64,000 nt of DNA from Flavisolibacter amylovorans. GTDB taxonomy: Bacteria; Bacteroidota; Bacteroidia; Chitinophagales; Chitinophagaceae. This document shows, in pieces, positions 8,582 to 15,591 of this stretch. A model generated the notes under the pieces. That model saw only the letters and a list, made by a program, of their open reading frames with translations. It was not told the origin of the DNA and did no database searches. The stretch covers positions 124,001 through 188,000 of the forward strand of contig NZ_BAABGY010000007.1 of assembly GCF_039541815.1 (NCBI RefSeq), in the 5' to 3' direction. Both the position numbers and the translations under genes were made by a program. How positions within the stretch are numbered: the first letter of the stretch is position 1; every line of letters starts with the position of its first letter.

Positions 8582-8904
8582 GTCCACCGTCCCCTTGTCC
8601 CCGCCAGCTGGCAGGAGAACCTAGGGTGGGGCTGTACTTATACTATCGACCATTCTTTTCGCCGGGAGCGGAAATGAGAATATACAAGCAAATAAATACA
8701 GGAAGCAGAATAGAAAGCAGGCGCCAGCCCCCTCGATTGTTCGTTTGCTCATGTATTCAAATGCTCGGGTATTCTATTCAATCCTCCTGAAGTAGAAAGC
8801 CCCGACTTAGTCGGGGCTTTCGTATAAAACACCTTTGAGAAAAGCACAATTGAAGAACGGAAAGTTCGACTTGCGTTCCCTGCCAGCTCGCGGGGACAGG
8901 AGGC
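8582..8904. other. Gene-free intergenic region with paired inverted repeats
   Basis: 323 bases with no credible gene. It is bracketed by repeat copy C (about 8586-8622, GTCCCCGCCAGCTGGCAGGA) and inverted copy D (about 8870-8904, TGCCAGCTCGCGGGGACAGG), both related to copies A and B at 3024 and 3266. Between them are word-like repeats (8740-8785, GTTTGCTCATGTATTCAAAT and similar) and the terminator at 8795-8821. Confidence 0.6.
8795..8821. terminator. Bidirectional intrinsic terminator
   Basis: GAAAGCCCCGAC, TTA loop, GTCGGGGCTTTC: a perfect 12-bp stem with A and T flanks. It separates the DUF3037 gene (plus) from the convergent methyltransferase gene (minus). It is nearly the same hairpin as at 3108-3135. 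Confidence 0.87.
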
Positions 8905-9669
8905 CTACTTCCTTTTGAAGTGCAGCAGCATCACGTCTCTTTTACTCGGAATGACCTGGTCGAGCAGGCGCGTGACGGGCAGGGTCACGTTTTCGAGCAG
9001 GAGCGCCAGTTTCGTAAACGGTTCGCCTTCTTTGCGGGTGCGAGGGTTGAACAGCTTGCGGATGGCGCCGCAGGTATAGTAGCTCGCCTGCAGGGGCAGG
9101 GCCTTCGTCCGCTCGAGCTCAAACCCATGCTGTTTCATAATCCCGGCGTAATAGGATACCGGGCGACCAAGACAGCTCTCGTGGCCCTTGATGCGCGACT
9201 CGATGCGCTCGAACAGCAACACCTCGTTTTTCGCGACCCGGGCGATCTCGCCCATCAGGTGCAGGAGCTGGGCCTCATCGGTATTGTGCTGCAGCACGGT
9301 GGACGTGAAGATGAGGTCGTAGGCAGCGTCGGCAAACGGAAGGTCGCGGCCATTCGTCTTGGTGATCGGGATGTTCTTGCCTGCGAGGTTCTGACCTGCA
9401 AGGGCGATCATCTGCTCGGAAATATCGGCGCCTGCAAGGCGGCGGTATCCTTTCCCGTATAAATACGCCAGGTTGCCCCCGGGGCCGGAGCCGATCTCCA
9501 GCACGGAGCGGTCGCTGAAGTCGAGCGTGTCGAGCAGTTCCAGGAAGCGCCGGCGCTTGTAGCGGTAATAAGGTTCATCATCACCGGCGATCACGCGCAC
9601 ATCGGAGCGGCCGGCGATCTGCCCGGCCACCTCGTTCCAGTATGCCTCCGGCTGGTAAGGACTGTTCAT
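8905..9669 (-). CDS. Class I SAM-dependent methyltransferase
   Basis: 254 residues. Motif I is VLEIGSGPGGNLAYLYGKGY near residue 56, followed by an acidic residue in GADIS, the motif II/III region DLPFADAAYDLIFTSTVLQH, and ARVAKNEVLLFERIE. This is a standard Rossmann-fold methyltransferase of the Methyltransf_11/25 type. The substrate cannot be read from sequence. The C-terminal 100 residues (PVSYYAGIMKQHGFELERTK) resemble small-molecule or lipid methyltransferases rather than DNA or RNA ones. It is a stand-alone gene. Confidence 0.85.
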   Translation of the reverse strand: MNSPYQPEAYWNEVAGQIAGRSDVRVIAGDDEPYYRYKRRRFLELLDTLDFSDRSVLEIGSGPGGNLAYLYGKGYRRLAGADISEQMIALAGQNLAGKNIPITKTNGRDLPFADAAYDLIFTSTVLQHNTDEAQLLHLMGEIARVAKNEVLLFERIESRIKGHESCLGRPVSYYAGIMKQHGFELERTKALPLQASYYTCGAIRKLFNPRTRKEGEPFTKLALLLENVTLPVTRLLDQVIPSKRDVMLLHFKRK

Positions 9670-9750
9670 CGGCGCAATTTACGGCAAAAGTGCCAGTATG
9701 ATTACGGCATCAGGGCTTTGCGTGCCGGGGCTGCCCGGGCGCCGAAGGGC

Positions 9751-10302
9751 TCAGGCTGCGCCCGTATACAGCATGCGGTGACGGATCTCGATCTCCTCCA
9801 TGGCCGTGCGTGCGAACTCCTTCAGCATCGTACGTTCTGTGTCGGTAAAGTTGCGCGGCTCCCTGTCCACCACGCATACCGTGCCCAGCGGCAGCCCGTC
9901 GGTCGTCACGATCGGCGCCCCCGCATAAAAGCGAAGCCCGAAGTCGCCGGTGACGAGCGGGTTACTGAGTACGCAGGGATCCTGCAGTGCGTTCGGTATC
10001 ACGGTTGGATGCTCCTCCAGTATGGCGAGCGAGCAGAGGCTGATGCCCCGGGGTGCCGAGGCGGTATCTTCCATGCCCACGTTGCCGGCAAACTCGACCT
10101 GGTCCGCATGCACCAGCGATACCAGCGCGATGGGCGTCTGGAAGGTCTGCGCGATGATATGGGCGAGGTTGTTGAAATATCCTGACGGAAGTCCCTGGGT
10201 CAGCTGATACCGCTGTAGTGCCTCCTGCCTTGCCTCCTCGTTATGGGGGATGATGTTCCGGTCAAACGAATTTTCCATGCTTGGGTTAAGGGTAGTTTCC
10301 AT
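9751..10302 (-). CDS. GAF domain protein
   Basis: About 183 residues from the ATG at 10302; a longer in-frame start at 10338 adds 12 residues and an internal ATG would shorten it slightly. A single GAF domain spans most of the protein: TPIALVSLVHADQVEFAGNV, then SLCSLAILEEHPTVIPNALQ, then RFYAGAPIVTTDGLPLGTVC. There is no output domain (no GGDEF, kinase or HTH), so it is a stand-alone sensor or redox-type GAF protein. It lies just beyond the displaced tRNA terminator and attL. Confidence 0.83.
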   Translation of the reverse strand: METTLNPSMENSFDRNIIPHNEEARQEALQRYQLTQGLPSGYFNNLAHIIAQTFQTPIALVSLVHADQVEFAGNVGMEDTASAPRGISLCSLAILEEHPTVIPNALQDPCVLSNPLVTGDFGLRFYAGAPIVTTDGLPLGTVCVVDREPRNFTDTERTMLKEFARTAMEEIEIRHRMLYTGAA

Positions 10303-10370
10303 GCAAGTTACACGAATGCATTTCTGGTTAAAGCGCAACCTTGCTACGGCAGCGCTGCCGGGCTTGGCAG

Positions 10371-10400
10371 CAAAACGCCCCGACCGAAGGTCAGGGCGTT
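10371..10400 (-). terminator. Intrinsic terminator, probably the original tRNA-Leu terminator
   Basis: On the minus strand: AACGCCCTGACC, TTC loop, GGTCGGGGCGTT, then a T run. It lies 10 bases outside attL on the host side, exactly where the tRNA-Leu gene would have ended before phage insertion. See the finding on terminator exchange. Confidence 0.8.
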
Positions 10401-10410
10401 CGCACCAATG

Positions 10411-10464
10411 GGTGCCCCGGGCCGGAATCGAACCGGCACATTGTTGCCAATGGCAGATTTTGAG
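10411..10464. other. attL, 54-bp core from the 3' part of tRNA-Leu
   Basis: Identical base for base to 63147-63200, beginning GGTGCCCCGGGCCGGAATCG and ending CAGATTTTGAG. It contains the T arm, variable arm and 3' acceptor strand of tRNA-Leu but no 5' half, so it is an orphan tRNA fragment. Sequences diverge immediately on both sides of the 54 bases. Confidence 0.95.
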
Positions 10465-10614
10465 AATGCCCGGTTTGAGGCGCGAATTTTAAGAACTCAG
10501 TCTGGTAGCGGGTTTTGGCGGATGGGGTTTTGATTGGGAGGTGGGTTGCGCAAATGCCTTGTGTACGATTTTTAGCGGCTTTGAAAAACTTGCAAAGCTG
10601 CGCACTCTACGATA

Positions 10615-11349
10615 CTACGCTTGTAGAATTCGGGCTTTGGCCGCGTCAAATTCTTGCTGGGTGAGCGCGCCACTGTCCAACAGCTCCTTATACTTCTTGA
10701 GTTCATCGGCCTGACTGATTGGGGCCTGCAGTTGTGGCCTAACAGTTCCAGCTAATTCTTTTTGAGCAGCAATGTCGCGTTCACTCACCACGGCCATAAT
10801 TCTGTCTGCCCAAAGTTCCGCAACCCGAATTCTTTCAGGCTTCTCCGATTCTAACGTCAGGTCGTCGATGAATGGGAAAGTTTCAGACGGGCGCTCTAAA
10901 CTGTTGAAATAAATTTTTAACCCCAGTGCAGTGATCTTTTCCTCGCTTTTTGTGCTTCCTGAAAAGCTACCTATAATGGCCCCTGCGCCGCCCGCTAAGG
11001 CGCCTCCAACCAAGGCTCCTCCGATCGTCCTGGTAGCCGATCTTGACGTTATGGTTTGACCATTCTTAACAATCTCGCAGTTGCGTATCGTATCGAAATC
11101 TACAATGGTGCTAAAGCCTTTGTTGACATTGGTTCGAATGATTGCCAACTTTCGAGCCTGTGTGTCCCAGGCAAGGGCACTATGTCCCATTGAAGCAATA
11201 TTGGTAAAGGTGAAGCCTTCATCAGCCAGCCTTTTTATTTCATCTTTCAAGGCCTGTTCGCGATCGGCGGCAGCTGTACTACCGGCGATGAGAACCCATA
11301 AAGCAAAGACTAGTACGACGACAACGGCAACAATGATCCAGATGTTCAT
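10615..11349 (-). CDS. Membrane-anchored SHOCT-domain protein (lysogeny-expressed candidate)
   Basis: 244 residues. An N-terminal membrane anchor (IWIIVAVVVVLVFALWVLIA) is followed by a soluble domain with a glycine-zipper stretch (IGGALVGGALAGGAGAIIG, about residues 109-127). It ends in a SHOCT-like helical hairpin (ELKKYKELLDSGALTQQEFD). It is transcribed leftward just downstream of the repressor, so it is probably expressed in the lysogen. Position and topology suggest a conversion or superinfection-exclusion role, which is inference. No enzyme motif is seen. GC is lower than in the flanking host DNA. Confidence 0.7.
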   Translation of the reverse strand: MNIWIIVAVVVVLVFALWVLIAGSTAAADREQALKDEIKRLADEGFTFTNIASMGHSALAWDTQARKLAIIRTNVNKGFSTIVDFDTIRNCEIVKNGQTITSRSATRTIGGALVGGALAGGAGAIIGSFSGSTKSEEKITALGLKIYFNSLERPSETFPFIDDLTLESEKPERIRVAELWADRIMAVVSERDIAAQKELAGTVRPQLQAPISQADELKKYKELLDSGALTQQEFDAAKARILQA

Positions 11350-11364
11350 ATAGTTGGTATTTGG

Positions 11365-12117
11365 TTACACTTTAATCTCGAAAACCTTGGTCGGCTTGGC
11401 ATTGCTCAAGATGCTCCTCCTGAAAACCCAGACCTCTTTCACCTTGTCAATGGTAATCAGCTGCTGTGGGAACTGCTCCTCGTTTTCGCTGATCAGCACC
11501 CATTCAAAAGCGGTTTTGCAAAAGACCCTTTTTAGCATCACCTTGTCTTCGGTCACAATCACGTATAGGTAAAAATTGCGGAGGTTCTCCCAGTCCATTT
11601 GATGCACCTGGCTGGTGAGTATAATGTCGCCCTTGTAAAATGCCGGCTCCATGCTTTCTCCCTCAATCTCCCAGTATCGCCAAACAGCCCCATGCGGATT
11701 AACGCCAGGGGGCAGCGCATACTTCTCCATCGTGTCCACGAATACCGTTTGATCGTATGCCCGTATGTAGCCAGCTTGCGCTTTTATCGGAACAAAAGGA
11801 ACCATTGATGGATCCTTGTTCACACTTGCATTCCTACGTGCTTCGATGAAAGACGCTGGCTGCTCCTCGTTACTGAATATCGAACCCTCTCCCAAGAGGA
11901 TGTAATCTGGATTGACCGCGAAGTTCTTCTGTAACGCATCCAGTAATTTTTCTGAAACTTCCATCCTTCCTTTCTTCATTTCTGTAATAGCCGATGCAGT
12001 TCTATAGCCCGCCAGCTCGGCCAAGTCCATGTCATTTTTCAGCTTCCGGTTGCGCTTAAGTACCGCCAGAACCTCTAAAAGCCTTTCCCCTATTGAATTT
12101 TCTTCGCTTTGCGACAT
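11365..12117 (-). CDS. Phage repressor, HTH plus S24 LexA/cI-like autocleavage domain
   Basis: 250 residues. The N-terminal XRE-type HTH covers about residues 10-70 (DLAELAGYRTASAITEMKKG). The C-terminal S24 domain has the nucleophile Ser155 in EGESMEPAFYKGDI and the general base Lys196 in VMLKRVF. A plausible self-cleavage bond is Ala115-Gly116 in IKAQAGYI, so RecA-dependent induction is likely (inference from family). The gene faces leftward from a palindromic operator region at 12132-12198, opposite the early genes. Confidence 0.92.
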   Translation of the reverse strand: MSQSEENSIGERLLEVLAVLKRNRKLKNDMDLAELAGYRTASAITEMKKGRMEVSEKLLDALQKNFAVNPDYILLGEGSIFSNEEQPASFIEARRNASVNKDPSMVPFVPIKAQAGYIRAYDQTVFVDTMEKYALPPGVNPHGAVWRYWEIEGESMEPAFYKGDIILTSQVHQMDWENLRNFYLYVIVTEDKVMLKRVFCKTAFEWVLISENEEQFPQQLITIDKVKEVWVFRRSILSNAKPTKVFEIKV

Positions 12118-12131
12118 TGTTGCAAAAATAG

Positions 12132-12198
12132 TTACAGAAAAATTTCAGAAATATTTTGTGGTCTGAAATTGGACTGTAATTTTACACCAGATTTACAG
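12132..12198. promoter_or_regulatory. Nested palindromic operator between repressor and early genes
   Basis: Two inverted repeats share one centre: TTACAG (12132-12137) with CTGTAA (12174-12179), and inside them TTTCAGA (12143-12149) with TCTGAAA (12162-12168). Each outer arm is 5 bases from its inner arm. A further TTACAG is at 12193-12198, and TGTAA/TTACA at 12175-12186 forms another small palindrome. The layout suggests several bound repressor dimers controlling divergent promoters. Confidence 0.75.
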
Positions 12199-12223
12199 AC
12201 ACACGACACCCATATTACTACCA

Positions 12224-12466
12224 ATGGACGCACAAAATACAAATATCACCCAACTGGACAAAGCAAACGCTACACTGGTAGCGCTTGCGGCACAGGTGAC
12301 TACAGCAGACAGGAAGGCGGCGATGCAGGAATTGCAGATCGGTTCCAGGCAGACTGTATTCATCTACCTAAAGGGCAAGGGTAAGGATTTGGATACGGCG
12401 GTCGGTCTCATACGGGTTTTCCGGAGACGCATCGAGGAGCGGGAGCGAGAGCTTGCAGCGGCGTAA
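12224..12466 (+). CDS. Small early protein, possible Cro-like regulator
   Basis: 80 residues, the first rightward gene after the operator. The central part (QELQIGSRQTVFIYLKGKGK) could be a turn and recognition helix followed by a charged C-terminal helix rich in Arg and Glu. I do not recognise the family. Position opposite the repressor makes a Cro- or CII-type role the natural guess, but this rests on context alone. Confidence 0.55.
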   Translation: MDAQNTNITQLDKANATLVALAAQVTTADRKAAMQELQIGSRQTVFIYLKGKGKDLDTAVGLIRVFRRRIEERERELAAA

Positions 12467-12508
12467 AGATTCCGACACAACCTCTTAAAACCTTCCCAAC
12501 GCTCTGTT

Positions 12509-12748
12509 ATGGATTCCAAAAAAATATTGAAGCAGCTCGCCGTGATCAAAGCCAGTGCGCAGACAGCCCTGGCCAATGCTCAGGCAGCGCTTGAAGGAGC
12601 TACTCAGCTAGAGGAGCAACTGCTGACCGGGGCCGTGGGGGCGTCGGTCAGCTCCCCCCGGGGAAAAGTGAGCGTCGAACGCGAGGCCGAGATCCGGGCC
12701 GAGATGCGCGCTAAGAACAACAAGCGCCACCTGAAAGTAGCCTCATAG
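12509..12748 (+). CDS. Hypothetical early protein
   Basis: 79 residues, not recognised. The first half is alanine-rich helix (TALANAQAALEGATQLEEQL); the second half is basic (EIRAEMRAKNNKRHLKVAS). It is soluble, with no cysteines or membrane segment. It lies in the early rightward operon between the putative Cro-like gene and a shorter acidic ORF. Codon use matches its neighbours, so I regard it as real. Confidence 0.55.
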   Translation: MDSKKILKQLAVIKASAQTALANAQAALEGATQLEEQLLTGAVGASVSSPRGKVSVEREAEIRAEMRAKNNKRHLKVAS

Positions 12749-12793
12749 AAGATCCCGCAGAGTTCATAAAAACCAATCAAAATCAACACTGTT

Positions 12794-12967
12794 ATGAAAC
12801 GCCTTTTTGAAGTAGACGGTCACGAAGCCACGCTCGGTGAAATCATTTCTGCCAACTATGATGGTATGGACAAAGAGGATCTCGCTCGCCTGGCTGATGC
12901 TATTGACGAACTCGAAGTTGGTCAGGTGCTTCGTGAGTGGTCTATCCCTATCACCCGCGTGAAATGA
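12794..12967 (+). CDS. Hypothetical small acidic early protein
   Basis: 57 residues (MKRLFEVDGHEATLGEIISA and so on, ending WSIPITRVK). It is acidic, mostly helical, with no cysteine or membrane segment. The region is otherwise empty, codon use looks coding, and the stop is followed directly by a GC hairpin. Function unknown. Confidence 0.5.
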   Translation: MKRLFEVDGHEATLGEIISANYDGMDKEDLARLADAIDELEVGQVLREWSIPITRVK

Positions 12968-12972
12968 AAAAA

Positions 12973-12993
12973 CCCGCAGGGTTCAGCTGCGGG
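12973..12993. terminator. GC hairpin with A/T flank, weak terminator candidate
   Basis: CCCGCAG, seven-base loop, CTGCGGG. The A run precedes it, so the T tract is on the minus strand. Rightward it is followed only by CTTCG. It may trim minus-strand transcripts or act as a partial rightward terminator. Confidence 0.4.
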
Positions 12994-13019
12994 CTTCGAT
13001 AACATCAAAATCAACTACG

Positions 13020-13445
13020 ATGTCAAAGGTAGAAAAAAAGTTCACGTATCGGTGCACTTTGCCGCTCGCTACGATCGCTGCCGGGCTTCAGGTGCAGGCT
13101 GAGCAGGTCGAGTACGTGATCCATGCTGAGGCTATTCGCACCGCCTCTAACCGCTTCCCTGGCGCCGGCCCTTCCTTCGGCGTGAAGATCAAAAAGGTAA
13201 CGACCGGTAACGGCACCGAATGCATCTGGAAGCACCTGCAAGCTGTAGGCAGCGCCTGGAAGCTTGAAGAGGCGGCGGTGAAGCATGCCGCATCGCTGGA
13301 CTACAGCCGCGAGCTGTCCGCCTACAGCCTGCAGCAGCAGATCGCAGGCCGCCTGATGCGCCCCTGCTACAGCGGCATCGCTTTCAACATCATCCTAATC
13401 ACCGGCATCCCTGGCGGCAAGATCGCCGAGCGCCACCACTTCTAA
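13020..13445 (+). CDS. Hypothetical phage protein
   Basis: 141 residues, not recognised. It reads MSKVEKKFTYRCTLPLATIA, continues through a mixed alpha/beta region with WKHLQAVGSAWKLEEAAVKH, and ends GGKIAERHHF. No transmembrane segment or catalytic motif. It lies in the early region and is followed within 6 bases by a small membrane protein gene, so the two are probably co-transcribed. Confidence 0.55.
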   Translation: MSKVEKKFTYRCTLPLATIAAGLQVQAEQVEYVIHAEAIRTASNRFPGAGPSFGVKIKKVTTGNGTECIWKHLQAVGSAWKLEEAAVKHAASLDYSRELSAYSLQQQIAGRLMRPCYSGIAFNIILITGIPGGKIAERHHF

Positions 13446-13450
13446 CTGCC

Positions 13451-13711
13451 ATGGCACTGCTTACCCCGACCTTCTACGCGCCGATCGCTCCGGTCGCAGC
13501 TGAGCGCCCCAAGAGGCAAGCCGTTAAGGTGACTCTTTCCGAAGACATCTACAATCTCGATTCCCGGATAGCCCGCGTTATATATGGCTTCGCCCTTGTT
13601 TCTATGCTGTTGCTGATTCACGTGATGCGTGAAGATGCGTTGACGCGCCGACAAATTCGCGGCCGTTGCCCGGTACGGACCTCCACCCGTTTCGTTCGCA
13701 AACTGTATTGA
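13451..13711 (+). CDS. Hypothetical single-span membrane protein
   Basis: 86 residues with one hydrophobic segment (ARVIYGFALVSMLLLIHVM) in the second half and a strongly basic tail (RRQIRGRCPVRTSTRFVRKL). Tail charge predicts an N-out/C-in orientation. Not recognised. It follows the preceding gene by 5 bases. Confidence 0.5.
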   Translation: MALLTPTFYAPIAPVAAERPKRQAVKVTLSEDIYNLDSRIARVIYGFALVSMLLLIHVMREDALTRRQIRGRCPVRTSTRFVRKLY

Positions 13712-13742
13712 TCGAACCCCGCAACTTCTTAAATCCATCCAG

Positions 13743-14120
13743 ATGTATACCGAACCTACACCGCTTGAGATCTTTTTCATTGTCGCGTTGATGGCTGTCG
13801 TAATCGCTGCTGGGCGGCGCTCTCCGATGCGCAACGTGCGTAAAGGCGAGCCGGGCGACCTGAACGCCTGGGAGTTGGAGCTGCACATGCAGTTGATGGT
13901 ATCCGACTTCACGAAGATCAAAATGGCGGCCTACCATCCGCTGCTGCTTGGTCCCGATCCCGGTAACAAGATCTTCCGCCAGATTGTCGAGGAGCTGCTG
14001 CAGGATGTGCAGCAGGCGCCGGACGGGCTGCGGTCACAGATCACTGCCAAGGCCTTCCGGATGCTGGAGCGGGAAGCGAAGCGCAGGAACGGCGCTATGG
14101 TAGTCAACCTCTTTTCATAA
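13743..14120 (+). CDS. Hypothetical protein with N-terminal membrane anchor
   Basis: 125 residues. Residues 8-24 (LEIFFIVALMAVVIAAG) form a likely membrane anchor. The rest is soluble and helical with basic patches (RRSPMRNVRKGEPG; RMLEREAKRRNGAM). Not recognised. It is the last gene before a 632-base stretch with no clear protein gene. Confidence 0.5.
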   Translation: MYTEPTPLEIFFIVALMAVVIAAGRRSPMRNVRKGEPGDLNAWELELHMQLMVSDFTKIKMAAYHPLLLGPDPGNKIFRQIVEELLQDVQQAPDGLRSQITAKAFRMLEREAKRRNGAMVVNLFS

Positions 14121-14284
14121 GCAAGCATTACCGACCCGGCTGGTGTGTCGACGCTGGCCTTTCTCTCCGAAGTTCTTTGACTCAACATACGTGCGTGGCA
14201 GCCGAGCACACCAATCTGAGGCTGCACACCTTCATCGATCCAAAGGGATTCCCCGTGCAGCAGGTTTGGGCGGTGAAGGTAGAA

Positions 14285-14367
14285 GGGCCTATAGCTCAAT
14301 GGTAGAGCGTCGGTTGCGGTTGGTTGGTTCCGCAGTCGAAGATCGCGGTTCGATTCCGTGGGGTCCA
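14285..14367 (+). tRNA. tRNA-like sequence, degenerate anticodon arm
   Basis: 5' strand GGGCCTA; D arm TAGCTCAATGGTAGAGC with a perfect 4-bp GCTC/GAGC stem; T arm CGCGG-TTCGATT-CCGTG (14344-14360) with a canonical loop; 3' strand ending GGGTCCA. The acceptor pairs about six positions (with G-T). The part that should be the anticodon arm (14309-14343) has no 5-bp stem with 7-base loop; the best stem is TGCGG/CCGCA around a 10-base loop. It is probably a decayed tRNA or a tRNA mimic. Confidence 0.45.
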
Positions 14368-14436
14368 CGCAGGCAGTGCAACTCTGCTCGCTAACCGAGA
14401 TCGAGTGAAGGACACGGTGCAATTCCGTGACGTGGG
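14364..14436 (+). ncRNA. Second tRNA-like fold overlapping the first by four bases
   Basis: Possible cloverleaf: acceptor TCCACG (14364-14369) with CGTGGG (14431-14436); D-like arm GCAG-TGCAACT-CTGC (14373-14387); anticodon-like arm TCGCT-AACCGAG-ATCGA with one mismatch (14388-14404); T-like arm CACGG-TGCAATT-CCGTG (14413-14429). It lacks U33, the D-loop GG and the TTC T-loop, so it would not be a normal tRNA. Confidence 0.35.
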
Positions 14437-14514
14437 GGAAACCTCATAAGGCAGTGCTCCAGCGAGTGTGGAGCGGTTTGACAGCCGGGAACAGACCGGC
14501 ATCTTTCAACGCTC

Positions 14515-14543
14515 TTTGACGATTTCACATGCAGTTAGTTTTG
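14515..14543 (+). promoter_or_regulatory. Bacteroidota-type promoter (TTTG ... TAnnTTTG)
   Basis: TTTG at 14515-14518 and TAGTTTTG at 14536-14543, separated by 17 bases; the Bacteroidota consensus is TTTG, about 19 bases, TAnnTTTG. Predicted start is near 14550, immediately before a CACCGGGG/CCCCAGTG hairpin (14553-14574). It would drive the gene at 14753 with a leader of about 200 bases. Confidence 0.55.
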
Positions 14544-14752
14544 GTTGCAACACACCGGGGTTTCTACCCCAGTGTTTCTACAACTACTCTGCTTAACGAT
14601 ATCAGGCCGCTGCAGGAGGGCTATCAATTATGAAGTAAACCTGTACCGGCTGGCTGCTGCACCAAGACAACGGGCTACACCCGCTTACTATACACGAGTT
14701 CCCGCAGCAGCCACCTTCTTTAAACCGCACCGGCTACGGTCACCGGCCAACA

Positions 14753-14986
14753 ATGACTTATCGCGAAGCTGTTCAAATCCAAATCGCCGTGATCGAAGCG
14801 CTCTACGACAACGCTGGCGGCCTGCGCGATGCTGCGCTCAGTTCTGAGAAGAACACCTGGAACCAGATGCGCACCGGCCTGCGTGACCTCTCCAGCGCAC
14901 TGCGGAAGATGGATGATGCCATGCCCGACGAGCACGCAGCATTCAAACTGCGCGGCGACTACAATATCGACAGCACAAAGATTTAA
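14753..14986 (+). CDS. Hypothetical helical protein
   Basis: 77 residues, soluble and probably all helical (VQIQIAVIEALYDNAGGLRD, then LRDLSSALRKMDDAMPDEHA). Not recognised. It follows the predicted promoter at 14515 and a structured leader, so it may be the first gene of a separate transcript leading into the RecT region. Confidence 0.55.
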   Translation: MTYREAVQIQIAVIEALYDNAGGLRDAALSSEKNTWNQMRTGLRDLSSALRKMDDAMPDEHAAFKLRGDYNIDSTKI

Positions 14987-15016
14987 CCACGCCGGCTCTG
15001 GCACCCGGTAATACCC

Positions 15017-15196
15017 ATGGACGAGAACCGTACGCACGACGAAGATCTGCAGCAGGACACATCTACTGCCGACACTGAAACCGCAACGGCCCCCGCTGCC
15101 GAAAGCACCATCCCCCACGAAGGCGCTGGCGCACCTCCGGCAGACCTGCCGCCTGGTGAGAACGAGGAAGAAGGCGAAGGGGAGGGAGAGGAGTAA
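15017..15196 (+). CDS. Hypothetical small acidic low-complexity protein
   Basis: 59 residues, dominated by Glu, Asp, Thr, Ala and Pro, ending in an almost pure acidic tail (GENEEEGEGEGEE). Expected to be disordered and strongly negative. Its stop is 4 bases before a strong terminator-like hairpin. Such acidic proteins can be DNA mimics, but there is no specific evidence here. Confidence 0.5.
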   Translation: MDENRTHDEDLQQDTSTADTETATAPAAESTIPHEGAGAPPADLPPGENEEEGEGEGEE

Positions 15197-15200
15197 AAGC

Positions 15201-15239
15201 AAAGCCCCCGTGAGCTTGCAGCGCGACACCGGGGGCTTT
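15201..15239. terminator. Intrinsic terminator
   Basis: AAAGCCCCCG and CGGGGGCTTT form a perfect 10-bp stem with a 19-base loop. It closes the short early transcript before the recombination genes at 15271 onward. Confidence 0.7.
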
Positions 15240-15270
15240 ACATCGATCATTTACTAATCAGCATAAAGTT

Positions 15271-15582
15271 ATGCAAAAGCAAGAATTTAAGGAGCAGGTA
15301 TTTATACTGCCGCTCAAGCACAAGATCGTACGCGACCTCAAGATAGTTGAGGAGACTATCGGCGAGCTGCACATCGGCTTCGTCGGCTACTTCGATCCCA
15401 GTGCATCACCGATCGACGTGTACGAGCGCTACAGCGTGGACCTCGAGTCCGTCGCCTGGAACGGCGCGGACGTAAAGGATCTGCTAGCCTATACCGAGAA
15501 ACTCGACGATATCGAAGAGGCTACGATCCGCCATTTCGCCCGTCAGCACGACGCTTCGCTCACGCAAACCATCACTCAGTAA
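15271..15582 (+). CDS. Hypothetical protein upstream of recT
   Basis: 103 residues, not recognised. Mixed alpha/beta: EQVFILPLKHKIVRDLKIVE, then LHIGFVGYFDPSASPIDVYE, ending in an acidic helix. It lies 9 bases before recT and is probably co-transcribed with it, so a role in recombination or replication is possible. No catalytic motif is seen. Confidence 0.55.
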   Translation: MQKQEFKEQVFILPLKHKIVRDLKIVEETIGELHIGFVGYFDPSASPIDVYERYSVDLESVAWNGADVKDLLAYTEKLDDIEEATIRHFARQHDASLTQTITQ

Positions 15583-15591
15583 ATCAGTAAT

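Larger units (their letters stand above)
14121..14752 (+). other. Gene-poor stretch with structured RNA signals and a promoter
   Basis: No convincing protein gene in 632 bases. It holds two tandem tRNA-like folds (14285-14436), two further hairpins (GCTCC/GGAGC near 14455-14475 and GCCGG/CCGGC near 14484-14500), a Bacteroidota-style promoter at 14515-14543, and a leader hairpin at 14553-14574. A repeated CTTTGAC word occurs at 14175-14181 and 14514-14520, and again before the gene at 44168. Confidence 0.5.

Noticed and set aside
14143..14394. 83-codon plus-strand ORF across the tRNA-like region
   Set aside because: Its product has the SSMVER-type peptide that results from translating a tRNA; the RNA explanation is better.
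14195..14451. Frame starting GTG at 14195, stop TAG at 14303, then open to 14451
   Set aside because: The first 36 codons look somewhat protein-like and the frame continues past the stop, but the stop lies in the D arm of the tRNA-like fold and no start signal is convincing.
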